In this document: piece by piece, positions 34,730-44,110 of the stretch
How the letters are laid out: every line of letters begins with the position of its first letter
How positions within the stretch are numbered: the stretch's first letter is position 1
The notes under the pieces: model-generated
Database searches by the model: none
Seen by the model: the letters and a program-made list of their open reading frames with translations, nothing else
Told to the model about the DNA's origin: nothing
NCBI RefSeq assembly: GCF_902498805.1
Contig: NZ_LR701574.1
Coordinates: forward strand, 310,001 to 374,000
DNA from: Imperialibacter sp. EC-SDR9
GTDB lineage: Bacteria > Bacteroidota > Bacteroidia > Cytophagales > Cyclobacteriaceae
DNA length: 64,000 bases
Direction of reading: 5' to 3'
Program-made: the position numbers and the translations under genes

Positions 34730-35896
34730 TCACAAATTCCCCTCAATCGCCTTGATGATCTCCTCCTTATCGAAGCCTTCCCTGATATAAACGAACCTGC
34801 CTTTTCTGTCCAGCAACATGAAGGTGGGGGCTACACGGGCTTCGTATTCCCTGGCCACTAATTTGCCATTGTATAATGTGGGAGGTTCGATGTTATACTT
34901 TTTTATGTAGCGGATTAATTTGTCGTAGCTGGAATTGAGCGTTTCAATGCCATACACCCTCAATCCATTCTTTTTATACTTTTCTTGAAGAGCGTTTATA
35001 TCTGGTACAGCTTCCACGCAGCCTTTACAATAGGGAAACCAAAATTCGAGCAGCACCAAGTTGCCTTTTTGGCTTGACAAGCTCGCAGAATCACCGTCAA
35101 CCATTGGGAGTTTCCATTCAGGAGCCATGCTGCCGATTTTTGTCGTCATTTTAGTTGCCTCGGCTGCATCAAATTCCTCGTAGGTCTGTCTTGAAAATGC
35201 TGCCGGATATCGCTCATACGTCCAAATATTATCAGGCCTACTGGCGTTGGTGTTGATGTGCTTGAAAGTAACCAGTTGAAATCCTTGATTTCCAGGAACT
35301 ATCGTTCGATAGCTATAAGGCAGATAGGTCTCTTTGTCAATCAGCAACTCTTGCTCAAGTACTGTCCCCTTTTGCTCCACTATATCTATTCCATCTCTAA
35401 TTCTCCTGTTTTTTAACTCAATGGTGAGCTTGTAATAAGACCGGCCATCTACCACCTCATCCTTTTGCTGCACAATGACAACAGAAGGGTCCTTCATCAT
35501 TTGTGGCAATAAGCTCCTGAGAGACAGCATGGAGTTTCGGACCCAAAAAGACCCGCCTAAATGGCCTTTTGTTGGTGTGTTAGAAAACAGAATCCTACGC
35601 TCTTGAATATGGCAATTGTATTCAGTCGTTCCGTTAAAGACCTCTTCTCCGAAGCTTGATTGAAAATGGTACCTCGCCCCTACTAGGCTGTCGCCAGCAG
35701 TAAAGTCAAAGAAACAAACGGCACTATCCAGGCTGGATTTTGTCTCATTCTTGTCTACTCTTTGAGACAGGTGTTGGTACTCAATGGTTTTCAGAGTTTT
35801 GAGCGTCGAAATTGTTTTGAGCAGGATGCCGTTATCCTCTAAACGAGCACCTGAAAACAAGCTGATAAATGTGAAAAGTAAAGGTAGTGGTATCAT
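34730..35896 (-). CDS. TlpA-like thioredoxin-fold exported protein
   Basis: 388 residues from the ATG at 35894-35896, chosen because it begins a signal peptide (MIPLPLLFTFISLFSGA); an ATG eight codons upstream is possible. The N-terminal 240 residues form a beta-rich lipoprotein-like domain. The C-terminal domain (about 255-388) is an AhpC/TSA-type thioredoxin fold with active site FWFPYCKGCVEAVP (CxxC) and the cis-proline region VAPTFML. It probably acts as a periplasmic thiol-disulfide reductase. N-terminal-extended TlpA proteins are frequent in Bacteroidota. No disulfide-pathway partner is adjacent. Confidence 0.8.
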   Translation of the reverse strand: MIPLPLLFTFISLFSGARLEDNGILLKTISTLKTLKTIEYQHLSQRVDKNETKSSLDSAVCFFDFTAGDSLVGARYHFQSSFGEEVFNGTTEYNCHIQERRILFSNTPTKGHLGGSFWVRNSMLSLRSLLPQMMKDPSVVIVQQKDEVVDGRSYYKLTIELKNRRIRDGIDIVEQKGTVLEQELLIDKETYLPYSYRTIVPGNQGFQLVTFKHINTNASRPDNIWTYERYPAAFSRQTYEEFDAAEATKMTTKIGSMAPEWKLPMVDGDSASLSSQKGNLVLLEFWFPYCKGCVEAVPDINALQEKYKKNGLRVYGIETLNSSYDKLIRYIKKYNIEPPTLYNGKLVAREYEARVAPTFMLLDRKGRFVYIREGFDKEEIIKAIEGNL

Positions 35897-36010
35897 TGTG
35901 TTTGCTTCAATGCATTTCACGGATAAGAAGAAGAAAACAATCGAAAATACGCATTTGTAGAACTTCTACTTAGTTAGCCCGAAGCGCCCCGCCATCAGCT
36001 TTCCATTCCA

Positions 36011-36403
36011 TCATTTCGCTTCTCTAACCGGGTGGCGAAACAAAATGATGCCAAAGCAAATGCCAAACGCTACGTAAATGACCCCAGTTACCCAGATAAG
36101 GTGGGAAGCGTGTGGATTTGACATCAGCACTTTCACCAGGGCCAGTCCGCCAATGAGAAAGTGAGTCATATTGGCTACGGCAACCGGCCGGTTGTATATC
36201 CCTCCAATGAGGCTGCCTTTGCTCATCCAGTTGAGCATGGCAAAAGCGAAGTACAAGGCGCCCAGTATTTGCATCAGCAATAGTGCGGTCTCGCTCTCCT
36301 CCATACCGGCATAATTCAACAAGGCGTCGGGCATAAAAGTGAGGGTTATGCCAGCAGCCCCCAATATGACTGCCGCCAGTGTCATGATAATTTTGGTGTT
36401 CAT
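36011..36403 (-). CDS. Small four-helix membrane protein, unknown
   Basis: 130 residues from the ATG at 36401-36403. The open frame reaches 36544, but the extra 47 residues are not membrane-like and no good start supports them. Four hydrophobic segments (about 4-26, 42-62, 73-93 and 100-122) with the motif GALYFAFAMLNWMSKGSLIGGIYNRP, common in small uncharacterised Bacteroidota membrane proteins. Function unknown. Confidence 0.6.
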   Translation of the reverse strand: MNTKIIMTLAAVILGAAGITLTFMPDALLNYAGMEESETALLLMQILGALYFAFAMLNWMSKGSLIGGIYNRPVAVANMTHFLIGGLALVKVLMSNPHASHLIWVTGVIYVAFGICFGIILFRHPVREAK

Positions 36404-36820
36404 ATTTTGTGCGCTGAGATAAAAGGCGAAATATACAGCACAAACGCCTATTCCGCCATGGGTAAAGTGCTTGTTTCGCAATGCCCGAAGAGTTATGTTG
36501 GGGATAAGCGAAGAAAATGAAGTGAACACCCCTGTGAGTATCAATACAGAAAATAGAGCTAGTTCTGTACGGTATTAGATCGGCTCCGAAATGAAAAGAT
36601 TGCCACAGCTGCGACCTAAATCCCGGACACAATCAGTAGGCATTTGCCGCAGCCTCGCAATGACGGTCACTTTTGGGTTAGTTCCTACTAAATAGGAAGG
36701 TGGCAACACTCCCTGTCGCCCCTCCCTATGGAACTTACGCAGACGACTGTGGTAGCATTGAGGCAGTTATTATGGCTGCTGGTGGTGTTAAATTACAGCT
36801 CGGAAAAGCGGCTAGTCCCA

Positions 36821-36833
36821 GTCCCGTAGGGAC
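36821..36833. repeat. Hairpin GTCCCGTAGGGAC
   Basis: Perfect 5-bp arms around GTA. It shares the CCGTAGG core with the hairpin 43 bases further on, so both may belong to one short palindromic repeat family. Confidence 0.45.
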
Positions 36834-36875
36834 AACACGCCGGTAAGCTCACCATGTAACACCTTTTTTTGCCAA

Positions 36876-36893
36876 GTGCCGTAGGTACGGCAC
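36876..36893. repeat. Hairpin GTGCCGTAGGTACGGCAC
   Basis: A perfect 8-bp-arm palindrome around GG, preceded by a T-run on the plus strand (CCTTTTTTTGCC). It ends 22 bases before the stop codon of the HXXEE-like gene on the minus strand, so it could also work as that gene's terminator: read leftwards, the hairpin is followed by GGCAAAAAAA, which is not a U-run, so a REP-type element is more likely. Confidence 0.5.
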
Positions 36894-36914
36894 ATACACT
36901 TGCCAGCAAGGCCG

Positions 36915-37574
36915 CTACTTCGTCTGGAGTCTATGCTCCTTCATCAGCCTGTAAATCGAATAGATGCCTGGTATCATGGGCAGAAAGGCGGTCCACATGC
37001 CGGAAAAATAGTAGCTACCAGTTGTCTTGTAGTAGTAGTTGGGCATGTCGGCTACCTCTACACCGAGGATGGTCTGTGTAACGTCGTTCACATTGCCAGC
37101 CTCAATGCTAGGTGTCAGCAATGGGAAAACATAGTGGGTGAATTCGGCTACGCCCGGGCCGATGAAGATGAACCAGGCGATAAAGCCTGCCAGCGGCACA
37201 CGGTAATAAAGGCCCAGTGAAGTTAATGTGTAGGCCGTCGGGCCCACAAGGGCAAAAACGAGCAAAAAGCTCCTTTCTGTCCAGGGAATTTCGAAAAGCC
37301 GACTCATGGCTGGGGCAAATCCCGTTTCATATTCTTCAATGATGTGAATTTGCAAACCTGCCACTGTGAGCAAAAACAACGGCAAAATGATCTTAGGGTC
37401 AGTAGGATTCTTAAGGTAGGTGAAATACCAAAACAGGAAGCCGACGAGCGCAGATCCTCCTACAATAATCACTGGTGGAAGCCCGATGTTGATATAGCCA
37501 ATCGTTGGCATGACAATACAGAAGGCAATGACAATGACCAGGCTAAAAATTCTGGTTGATTTCGATGTTTGCAT
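36915..37574 (-). CDS. HXXEE-motif membrane protein
   Basis: 219 residues with five or six hydrophobic segments. The motif HIIEEYETGFAP (about residues 71-82) and a later EFTHYVFPL fit the HXXEE family of small integral membrane proteins, whose conserved acidic and histidine residues suggest metal binding or hydrolase activity; no member function is known to me. The gene is 70 bases downstream of a Crp/Fnr-type regulator on the same strand, suggesting an operon or direct control. Confidence 0.65.
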   Translation of the reverse strand: MQTSKSTRIFSLVIVIAFCIVMPTIGYINIGLPPVIIVGGSALVGFLFWYFTYLKNPTDPKIILPLFLLTVAGLQIHIIEEYETGFAPAMSRLFEIPWTERSFLLVFALVGPTAYTLTSLGLYYRVPLAGFIAWFIFIGPGVAEFTHYVFPLLTPSIEAGNVNDVTQTILGVEVADMPNYYYKTTGSYYFSGMWTAFLPMIPGIYSIYRLMKEHRLQTK

Positions 37575-37644
37575 GGTTGTAAAAAGTTGGTTGATACAAA
37601 CTTTCTAAGAAAAGCTGAGCCGTCTTTTTACAAATGTTAAAAAA

Positions 37645-38208
37645 TCACTTCTTCGCCCTGATCCGACTGAGAGTTACCTGTGTGACTCCTAAATAGTTAG
37701 AAAGGTCGCCCAGGCTGATCCGTTGCAGGAGCTGCCCTTCCTCTGCTACAAAGTGGTTATAGCGTTCAGTAGCATTGTCTTCCAGCATTTCGCTCACTCG
37801 GTTCATCATCTTGGAGGCTGCCATGGACACCAGCCTTCTGAAAAAGGTCTCTATGCAATGGTGCTTTTCACAGAGCTGCTCCAAGTCAATCCCACTAATG
37901 CAGGTGATAGAAGTTCTTTCTAATGCCAGCATGCTGTAGTTGGATGGTGCTCCGGTTACAAAGCTATCGATGACAGTTAACATGGAGTGCTCAGCGAAGA
38001 AGCGCATGACGAATTCTTTGTCTTCGCTGGTGAAGAATGTCTTGGTTAGTCCTTCATCGACAAAGCACAGGTGACGGCACACCTCTCCCCGTTTCAAAAT
38101 AAAGTCATTTTTTTCGATCGTCCGGCTCTTTAGCTTTTTCAGCAAATCCTCCGAGGCTTCCTGATTGAGTGGGGAGAGCCTGTTGCAAAAACCTAAAAAA
38201 TCGATCAT
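37645..38208 (-). CDS. Crp/Fnr-family transcriptional regulator
   Basis: 187 residues. A cyclic-nucleotide-binding-like beta-roll (about 15-115; DFILKRGEVCRHLCFVDEGLTKTF) is followed by a dimer helix and a helix-turn-helix at the C-terminus (ISLGDLSNYLGVTQVTLSRIRAKK). The beta-roll lacks the RxS phosphate-binding signature of true cAMP receptors, as in most Bacteroidota members, so the effector is unknown. It lies directly upstream of the HXXEE membrane gene. A similar regulator-membrane pair lies at 60258-61706. Confidence 0.85.
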   Translation of the reverse strand: MIDFLGFCNRLSPLNQEASEDLLKKLKSRTIEKNDFILKRGEVCRHLCFVDEGLTKTFFTSEDKEFVMRFFAEHSMLTVIDSFVTGAPSNYSMLALERTSITCISGIDLEQLCEKHHCIETFFRRLVSMAASKMMNRVSEMLEDNATERYNHFVAEEGQLLQRISLGDLSNYLGVTQVTLSRIRAKK

Positions 38209-38761
38209 AGCTGTTCCAGTGTTTATGCAGAGTGCCAGCAGCTCAGGTTCTGGTATTCACTATCCGGCATACTCTAGAAATATAGCGATAAATAGGGAGA
38301 CTTCACATTGTTTTTACCTACAGCCAATGCTTACATATAATAGGAAGTAGCTGCACTCCTTTCGAAACGGACCCAGTTGCTAATAACAGGGGACATTTGA
38401 TAAAAATTAAAATCAAATGCGGATTTGCAGATTGCTCATGCCTGATGCGCTGGTGTTGCCGGGCACAACAAATGCAATCTGCAAAATTGGACATATTGCC
38501 TCACTCCTCTTTGGATTCAAAAATCAAGTAAAAGAGCTGAAAATCAGCTTAATGCATTGTAAATGTCTTTGACTATGACAGTTCATTTACGTTATTTTGC
38601 GCCAACTGTCTGCAAACCGCTGGCTCGTTCTATAACATTTTCGAAGCTGTCTGGTTTATGATATATCATTAAAAATTTTTATTATAAAGTGATCTTCTGA
38701 TGAGGGTAAGCTATGACTTTGATCAGCAGAAACTTCGATCTATCCGACCTTAGCTCACTAA
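38209..38761. other. Intergenic stretch, about 550 bases
   Basis: No gene-like frame. The 3' part (38640-38700) is strongly AT-rich and probably holds the promoter of the TPR kinase. I see no repeat or riboswitch-like structure that I can defend. Confidence 0.45.
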
Positions 38762-41422
38762 ATGCCTCCTTTTAGGTCTTTCATTTTATTGTGTTTTTCC
38801 TTGTGCATCAGCGGTACAGGTCTAAGCCAGCTATCGACTGCCGATAGTCTTGAACAGGTATTGACGAGATCAAAAAATGAAGTGAAAGTTGATATCCTTA
38901 ATCAGCTCACCTACGAGTTTATCACTGTCGATAATGAGAAGGTTCAACAGTACAATGGACAGGCGATTGAATTAAGCAAGAAGATTGCCTATCGCAAGGG
39001 AGAAGCCGTAGCCTATACGTACAAAGGTGTTAATGAATACCTCTCTGGCTTTCTTGCTCCTGCACATGTTCACTTACACAAGGGCCTTCGGCTGTCGGAG
39101 CAGATCGGAGACAGAAAAAACACAGGCTATTCGTTTCTCCAGCTAGGCAACCTGGCGCTGGAAGAAGTGGCCACCGATTCAGCCCTGTATTTCTTCAACA
39201 AGGCCCTTGCCTATTTTGAAGACGGGTCAGATCCTGCTACATTCTCAAAAATTTACCGCAACATGAGTGCTGCTTACGGGCAGCGGCACCAGATTGACCA
39301 GCAGCAAAAATACCTCGACAGCGCCATCGCCATACGTCGGGCTCTCCCTAAAAAGGCGTTGCTGATTGAAGCCCTTCTGCTAAAAGCGAATAACAGCATC
39401 AGGAACAATAATGTAAATGGTGCTGACAGTATCCTTTCGGATGCGGAAAAGGTTGCGTCCAGCGCCTATGAGTATGAGGAAAGCCGTTTCGACATCCTTC
39501 ATATCAAAGGGTTGATCTTGTTTAAAAAAGGCGATGTGGACGGAGCAATGGTGCTGATGGACTCTGCCAGCAGCTTTTTTTTGGAAAAATCACTCATCCG
39601 CAAATATATCACCCTGCAAATCGACGTCAGTCTGGAATTTGCCCACCGAGCTGAGTACGAACTGGCCCTTGATCATTTGTATCCTGCCCTTGAACTCTGC
39701 AAGCTGCGTGGTTACAATGCAGAAGTTCGCAGCATTATCACCACCATGGGATGGATCCACTATCGACTGGGTGACTTCCCTCAGGCCGTGGTGCTGGCCG
39801 ACGAAGTAATCGTCTTGCAGGCAAAAGCCCAATTGAAAGCCGAAATAGGCACGGCCTTTCTTCTAAGGGGGGCCACTTTGACGGAATTAGGCAGGTTTCA
39901 AGAAGCACAAAGCAATTTGGACTCTGCTTTTAATATATTCCAAACTGTAGATGCCAAACGGGGCAGCAGCGATGCCTTGATGTATTTGGGATATTTGAGA
40001 GTGAAGCAACGAAAATATGAAGAGGGCCTTGGCTATTACAGCCGGAGCTCTGTGCTAGCCGAAGAAGCACATTCAGACTTTAGCCTTGCACAAGTTAACT
40101 GGGGGCTGGCTGATGCGCATTTCAAACTAAAAAATTTCGAAGAGTCAACCAGCTTTCTCAACAAGGCCGAATACTACTGCGGTTTGACTGAAGCCAATGA
40201 AATTTTGATCATGTGCTTCAACACCCGTCGGGATCTTCTGGCGGCTCAGGGGCAATTCGAAGCTTCCCTGGCGTATTCCATGAGGGCCAGTCAGTTGAAA
40301 GACTCTCTGCACAAGTCTGATGTAAGCAGGAAGTTCGCCAACCTTGAAAAAATGCACCAGATCGACCAGCGAGACAGGGATATCAGGGCATTGCAACAAG
40401 AAAAGCTGTTGGCTGACAATCAGATTGCCCTACAGCAATCGATGCTGGATCAGCAGTTTCTGCTTCTGATCGTGGGACTCGCCGGCCTCGCATTGCTCAG
40501 CTTTGTGGCCATTGCCTACTATCGTTTCTATAAGAGAATCAAGGCATTGCACTCCACTATTGTGGAAAAAAACCAGCGCATTCAGGTGCAGTCGGAGGAG
40601 CTGGCCACTAACAACGAAAGGATCAGCGAGCTTAACCGGGGTCTCGAACAGCTAGTGGAAGAAAAAACAAACGAGCTTGTGAAAACGAACGAGGAGCTTG
40701 TTAAATATAACAATGAACTCGTTCAATTCTCTTATACTGTTTCTCACCATATTCGTGGGCCAGTCGCCCGGCTGCTCGGCTTGTCCGATTTGGCAAGCAG
40801 AGAGCTGGATGACACAAGTTCAAAGCAACTGATCGGGCTGATGGGCACCACGGCAGAAGACCTGGATCAAATCATTAAAGACTTAGGGCAGCTCCTGGAT
40901 CTAAGAACGACACCCAGTCATTATCGTGAGCCTGTGGACCTGGAAAAGGAGTGGCAGGAGAGTATTCGCTCATTGAAAGAAAGCCTCACCGGGAGTGAAA
41001 CAATTGAGTGTGATTTTTCGGCACTACCTGAGATATTCACAGTCCAGCCCATGATTCAAAGCATTTTTCATAATCTGCTTAGCAACGCTATCAAGTATCA
41101 GTCGTGGGACAGAAGCCTGGTGGTAAAAGCAAAAAGTTGGGAAGTAGACGACAGTGCAGTCATACAAATCACCGACAATGGGCTGGGGTTTGACGCTGTG
41201 CTTTACAAAAAACAGCTATTTAAGCTCTACAAGCGATTTCACACGCACGTAGAGGGGCGTGGGATAGGCCTTTACCTCGTAAAAGCACAGCTTGAGATAT
41301 TGCATGGGTCGATAGAAGTTGAGTCAGCGCCCGATGAAGGTACTTCCGTTACGATCACAATTCCGTTGGAAGGCAAGAAAGAGGTGCTTGCCAATAAGCA
41401 ATTTGATACCACCGAAAGGTGA
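38762..41422 (+). CDS. TPR-repeat sensor histidine kinase, orphan
   Basis: 886 residues. Signal peptide (1-22), a periplasmic array of about ten TPR-like helical repeats (about 30-540), one transmembrane helix (about 568-590), a coiled coil rich in Glu/Asn (about 600-655), a phospho-acceptor helix with FSYTVSHHIRGPVARLLGLSD (about 658-678) and a HATPase domain (N box HNLLSNAIKYQ, G1 DNGLGFD, G2 GRGIGLYLVKAQ). The H box has two adjacent histidines and an unusual IRGPVA instead of the common LKTPL; this variant is frequent in Bacteroidota TPR kinases. No response regulator is adjacent, so its output is unknown. Confidence 0.88.
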   Translation: MPPFRSFILLCFSLCISGTGLSQLSTADSLEQVLTRSKNEVKVDILNQLTYEFITVDNEKVQQYNGQAIELSKKIAYRKGEAVAYTYKGVNEYLSGFLAPAHVHLHKGLRLSEQIGDRKNTGYSFLQLGNLALEEVATDSALYFFNKALAYFEDGSDPATFSKIYRNMSAAYGQRHQIDQQQKYLDSAIAIRRALPKKALLIEALLLKANNSIRNNNVNGADSILSDAEKVASSAYEYEESRFDILHIKGLILFKKGDVDGAMVLMDSASSFFLEKSLIRKYITLQIDVSLEFAHRAEYELALDHLYPALELCKLRGYNAEVRSIITTMGWIHYRLGDFPQAVVLADEVIVLQAKAQLKAEIGTAFLLRGATLTELGRFQEAQSNLDSAFNIFQTVDAKRGSSDALMYLGYLRVKQRKYEEGLGYYSRSSVLAEEAHSDFSLAQVNWGLADAHFKLKNFEESTSFLNKAEYYCGLTEANEILIMCFNTRRDLLAAQGQFEASLAYSMRASQLKDSLHKSDVSRKFANLEKMHQIDQRDRDIRALQQEKLLADNQIALQQSMLDQQFLLLIVGLAGLALLSFVAIAYYRFYKRIKALHSTIVEKNQRIQVQSEELATNNERISELNRGLEQLVEEKTNELVKTNEELVKYNNELVQFSYTVSHHIRGPVARLLGLSDLASRELDDTSSKQLIGLMGTTAEDLDQIIKDLGQLLDLRTTPSHYREPVDLEKEWQESIRSLKESLTGSETIECDFSALPEIFTVQPMIQSIFHNLLSNAIKYQSWDRSLVVKAKSWEVDDSAVIQITDNGLGFDAVLYKKQLFKLYKRFHTHVEGRGIGLYLVKAQLEILHGSIEVESAPDEGTSVTITIPLEGKKEVLANKQFDTTER

Positions 41423-41525
41423 GCCAAGGAGTATAAGGGAAATCAACAGTATTTATTGCTTGGTTCATCGGTTAGCTTTCCAAAACAACAGGCTTATGCC
41501 GGACCGGCAAAGCAGACCACAAAAA

Positions 41526-41570
41526 AATACCCTCTGGTGAAGATTCAAAATCCACAAGCCAGCGGGTATT
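41526..41570 (-). terminator. Hairpin terminator of the DUF2911 gene
   Basis: On the minus strand AATACCC-G-CTGG pairs with CCAG-A-GGGTATT around a 20-base loop and is followed by a run of T. It lies 23 bases after the DUF2911 stop. Confidence 0.65.
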
Positions 41571-41592
41571 CTGTATGAGTAGAAAACGCTTC

Positions 41593-42114
41593 CTACTTTA
41601 ACGGTACTGATGCCTTCAGCTTCTCCCATGCGATGGTAAAGCTATCTCCTGCCACCGCATAAGAAAGCGACTCCTGCATGTCGGCTGCCATAGGTGTAGT
41701 CTTCACTATGAAAACATCACTCTCCGGTTTTCTGGTGCTGGTGCCGTCTCTGTTAATACCCCATTGCCCCACTTCTTTGTTGAATATCACCTGCCATTCC
41801 TTTTCACTCGGAATGATGTAGATGCTGTACTTGCCTTTGGCAAGCTTGTTGCCACCTACCATGATGTCTTTGTCAGTTTCAAAGGTAGTAGCATTATTGG
41901 CTCCTGCCCGCCAAACCTTGCCGTAGGGCACAAGTCCACCCCAAATCTCTCTGCCATTTGCAGAAGGGCTGCTGTACTCAATGGTAATGTTTGCATCGCC
42001 AACCTTTCCATTGGCGGTCATTTTGGGGCTTTTTGGCTGCGCCTGGGCATAAACAAGTGCAGCAAAAACAAAAAGGACTGAAAGTCCGAAAACTCTAATT
42101 GAAGTACTTTTCAT
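41593..42114 (-). CDS. DUF2911 exported protein
   Basis: 173 residues. Signal peptide (about 1-25) followed by a single DUF2911 domain: PSANGREIWGGLVPYGKVWRAGANNATTF, GKYSIYIIPSEKEWQVIFN and ending in FTIAWEKLKASVPL. The family is almost confined to Bacteroidota and is often secreted; its function is unknown. The fold is probably an all-beta sandwich. Monocistronic with its own terminator. Confidence 0.85.
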   Translation of the reverse strand: MKSTSIRVFGLSVLFVFAALVYAQAQPKSPKMTANGKVGDANITIEYSSPSANGREIWGGLVPYGKVWRAGANNATTFETDKDIMVGGNKLAKGKYSIYIIPSEKEWQVIFNKEVGQWGINRDGTSTRKPESDVFIVKTTPMAADMQESLSYAVAGDSFTIAWEKLKASVPLK

Positions 42115-42207
42115 GTTGGATAAGTTATGAGTAAACTGGAAATAATTGTAACCGGTTGATTTCAGATGGAAGATACAATAATTACAAGAAATATCTTAAC
42201 CAAAACA

Positions 42208-42714
42208 TTACAACCTATGCTCCAATAAGGTCAGCCCGAGTCTCCTGTTATGCACAGGCAACTCCTCACTATCGGGCGTAATATAGTTTTCGACGGAGGT
42301 GAAGCCGAATCCCTGATAGTAGTTGACAATGGTAGGGTTGTTTGCCCAGGTGTCCATTCTTACAGCGCTAAGACCTTTGTGCCTGGCATGGCTCTTCGCC
42401 CAATCCACAATGTGGCCAAAGAGCCTTTGTCCTTTAAAAACAGGGTTCACCACAATACGGTGCAGATACACAGCATCACCCTGATCCATCGCCCGCCAGA
42501 TTACCTTGTCGGTGTAAGCAACACTGAAAACAATCAGTACATCGTCTCCGGCAACCACCTTGTACTGATTGCCTTGCTCAATGTCTCTGATGATTGCTCC
42601 CTTGTCGTAGTTGCGCCAGACTGGGTAGCCTTTTGCCTCCTGGTACCTGATTGATTCTTCGAAAAGATGGCAAACAAGATCGAGGTCAGCAAGCTGTGTG
42701 TTGACTATTTTCAT
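42208..42714 (-). CDS. GNAT-family N-acetyltransferase
   Basis: 168 residues, a single GNAT domain. The acetyl-CoA binding region reads HRIVVNPVFKGQRLFGHIVDWAKSHARHKGLSAVRMDTWANNPTIVNYYQGFGF, with the R/QxxGx-type loop (KGQRLFG) and the typical NxxxxxxYxxxGF end. Substrate unknown. Independent gene, 93 bases upstream of the DUF2911 gene start in the direction of transcription. Confidence 0.85.
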   Translation of the reverse strand: MKIVNTQLADLDLVCHLFEESIRYQEAKGYPVWRNYDKGAIIRDIEQGNQYKVVAGDDVLIVFSVAYTDKVIWRAMDQGDAVYLHRIVVNPVFKGQRLFGHIVDWAKSHARHKGLSAVRMDTWANNPTIVNYYQGFGFTSVENYITPDSEELPVHNRRLGLTLLEHRL

Positions 42715-42835
42715 TTCCTTTTGCGGTGGTAGGATAAGTTAAGTATTATCCGGCATTTCAACACCTACCTTCCATTCTGGGAAATTGCCATTTCAGTGAC
42801 TTCAATGAATATTTTCCACCAGAATGGTATAAAAC

Positions 42836-42866
42836 AAAAAAACCAACCAGCACTTGCCAGTTGGTT
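42836..42866 (-). terminator. Hairpin terminator of the glycine-rich operon
   Basis: AACCAAC (42841-42847) pairs with GTTGGTT (42860-42866). Read on the minus strand the hairpin is followed by TTTTTTTGTTTT. It lies about 25 bases after the stop at 42892. Confidence 0.75.
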
Positions 42867-42891
42867 TTAACTTTCCCGTGTTAAACGCCAA

Positions 42892-44088
42892 TTAGTCTAA
42901 TACTTTCTCAAGCTTGGACACCCAACCATCTACCGGATCAAACAATAGCTTCTTGGTGCCTGTAGCTTCTTTGGTGTATTCAAGCTGAATAGTGCCTGAC
43001 GCTACCGGGTCAATATTTGCTCCGTCTTTATAAGCCCAAATAGTGACTTTGAGGTCGTAAACATCTCCCACTTTCAGTTTCTCCTGATTTTTTCTCAAAA
43101 GTTCGAGGAAGGCGTAGTCAGCAGAATTTGAAGAATTGTCGACGGTGACCCTTGGAAACAGGAAGTAAAAGATTCCCTTGTCTTTGTCTATCTGTGGAAT
43201 GTTCTCAGAGAACACTGAACTGGTCTTTCTCAGCACTTCTCTATCGGTAGTTTCACCAAGCATTTCGTAAGTAATGTTGAACCAGGCACCTGGGTGCGAC
43301 ACTTCCAGTGGCATTTCAAAATAAGGCTTATAAGCCACCGTTGAACCCAGCTCAGCTTTGGTGATAAAGTTGGCAACCTTTTCTACCGGCTCATTTTCTC
43401 TTTGGTTGCGCAGGTAGTTGGTTCCTTTGGCGAACGCTATTTTGCCTACATAGCCACCATAAGACTCAAACTTCATCAGGTTCTTCTTGATTTTTTCGCT
43501 TTCCTCAGCCTTCAGGCTACCAATCAGCATGTCCAATTTGGCCTGGGCGGTTTCCACATCCCAGGTATCGAAGCTAGCCTTGTCCTTGGCATAAACATCC
43601 ACCACCGTGCGGGTAGCGTCAAGGCCGACGGGGCCGTCGTTATAGCTGCGATCAGATTTGATCTGCGCTATCACACCCGGATCGACTTCTACCAACTCAA
43701 CATAGCCGGAAGCGCTTGCTGAAATCCAGAAGTAAAACAGCTTCACCTGGTGTTTGGTGTAGTAGTTTTCTTTCAAATCAAGCTTCAACTGTGGCTCATC
43801 GCCTTTCTTCTCGAAGTAGTGAAGCTTGTTTACCATTTTACCAGCTTCTTCTTTCACAAAACGAAGGCCATACGCTTTGCCGTCACTCAAACCGAAGTAC
43901 TCGCCTGTGACGCCCATGGCATCGGTTTCATCGTTGAATGCCGTAAATGATCCACCTCCGCCGCCTTTGCCACCCTTCCCTTTGCCCACCTTACCGGCCA
44001 GTGCACCAGCTAGTTGGGAGTGCGCTTCTTGTGCACTGAAAAGGACGAAAACGCCCAGCAGTGCCATTGATAGAATTAACTTTTTCAT
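42892..44088 (-). CDS. Secreted protein with Gly/Lys-rich N-terminal segment, unknown
   Basis: 398 residues. A signal peptide (about 1-24) is followed by a low-complexity segment of Gly and Lys (KVGKGKGGKGGGGGSF, residues about 33-48), then a 350-residue domain with no family that I recognise. It ends without membrane segments. The gene begins 22 bases after the stop of the upstream glycine-rich gene, so the two form an operon closed by the terminator at 42836-42866. Both products are exported and carry glycine-rich stretches, suggesting a surface or matrix function; that is inference. Confidence 0.6.
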   Translation of the reverse strand: MKKLILSMALLGVFVLFSAQEAHSQLAGALAGKVGKGKGGKGGGGGSFTAFNDETDAMGVTGEYFGLSDGKAYGLRFVKEEAGKMVNKLHYFEKKGDEPQLKLDLKENYYTKHQVKLFYFWISASASGYVELVEVDPGVIAQIKSDRSYNDGPVGLDATRTVVDVYAKDKASFDTWDVETAQAKLDMLIGSLKAEESEKIKKNLMKFESYGGYVGKIAFAKGTNYLRNQRENEPVEKVANFITKAELGSTVAYKPYFEMPLEVSHPGAWFNITYEMLGETTDREVLRKTSSVFSENIPQIDKDKGIFYFLFPRVTVDNSSNSADYAFLELLRKNQEKLKVGDVYDLKVTIWAYKDGANIDPVASGTIQLEYTKEATGTKKLLFDPVDGWVSKLEKVLD

Positions 44089-44110
44089 GTTGGTTCTTAT
44101 TTATTGGTTA

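Larger units (their letters stand above)
36404..36914. other. Intergenic stretch with two REP-like hairpins
   Basis: About 510 bases with no credible gene; a 202-codon open frame reading through here overlaps the membrane gene in another frame and looks non-coding. The right half holds two palindromes with a common CCGTAGG core, listed separately. Confidence 0.5.

Noticed and set aside
36024-36632. 202-codon minus-strand frame
   Set aside because: It overlaps the four-helix membrane gene in another frame and its product is rich in Arg/His/Cys without any domain-like pattern.
36600-36720. Similarity to the array repeat (CAGCCTCGCA)
   Set aside because: Only a ten-base match, not enough to distinguish from chance.
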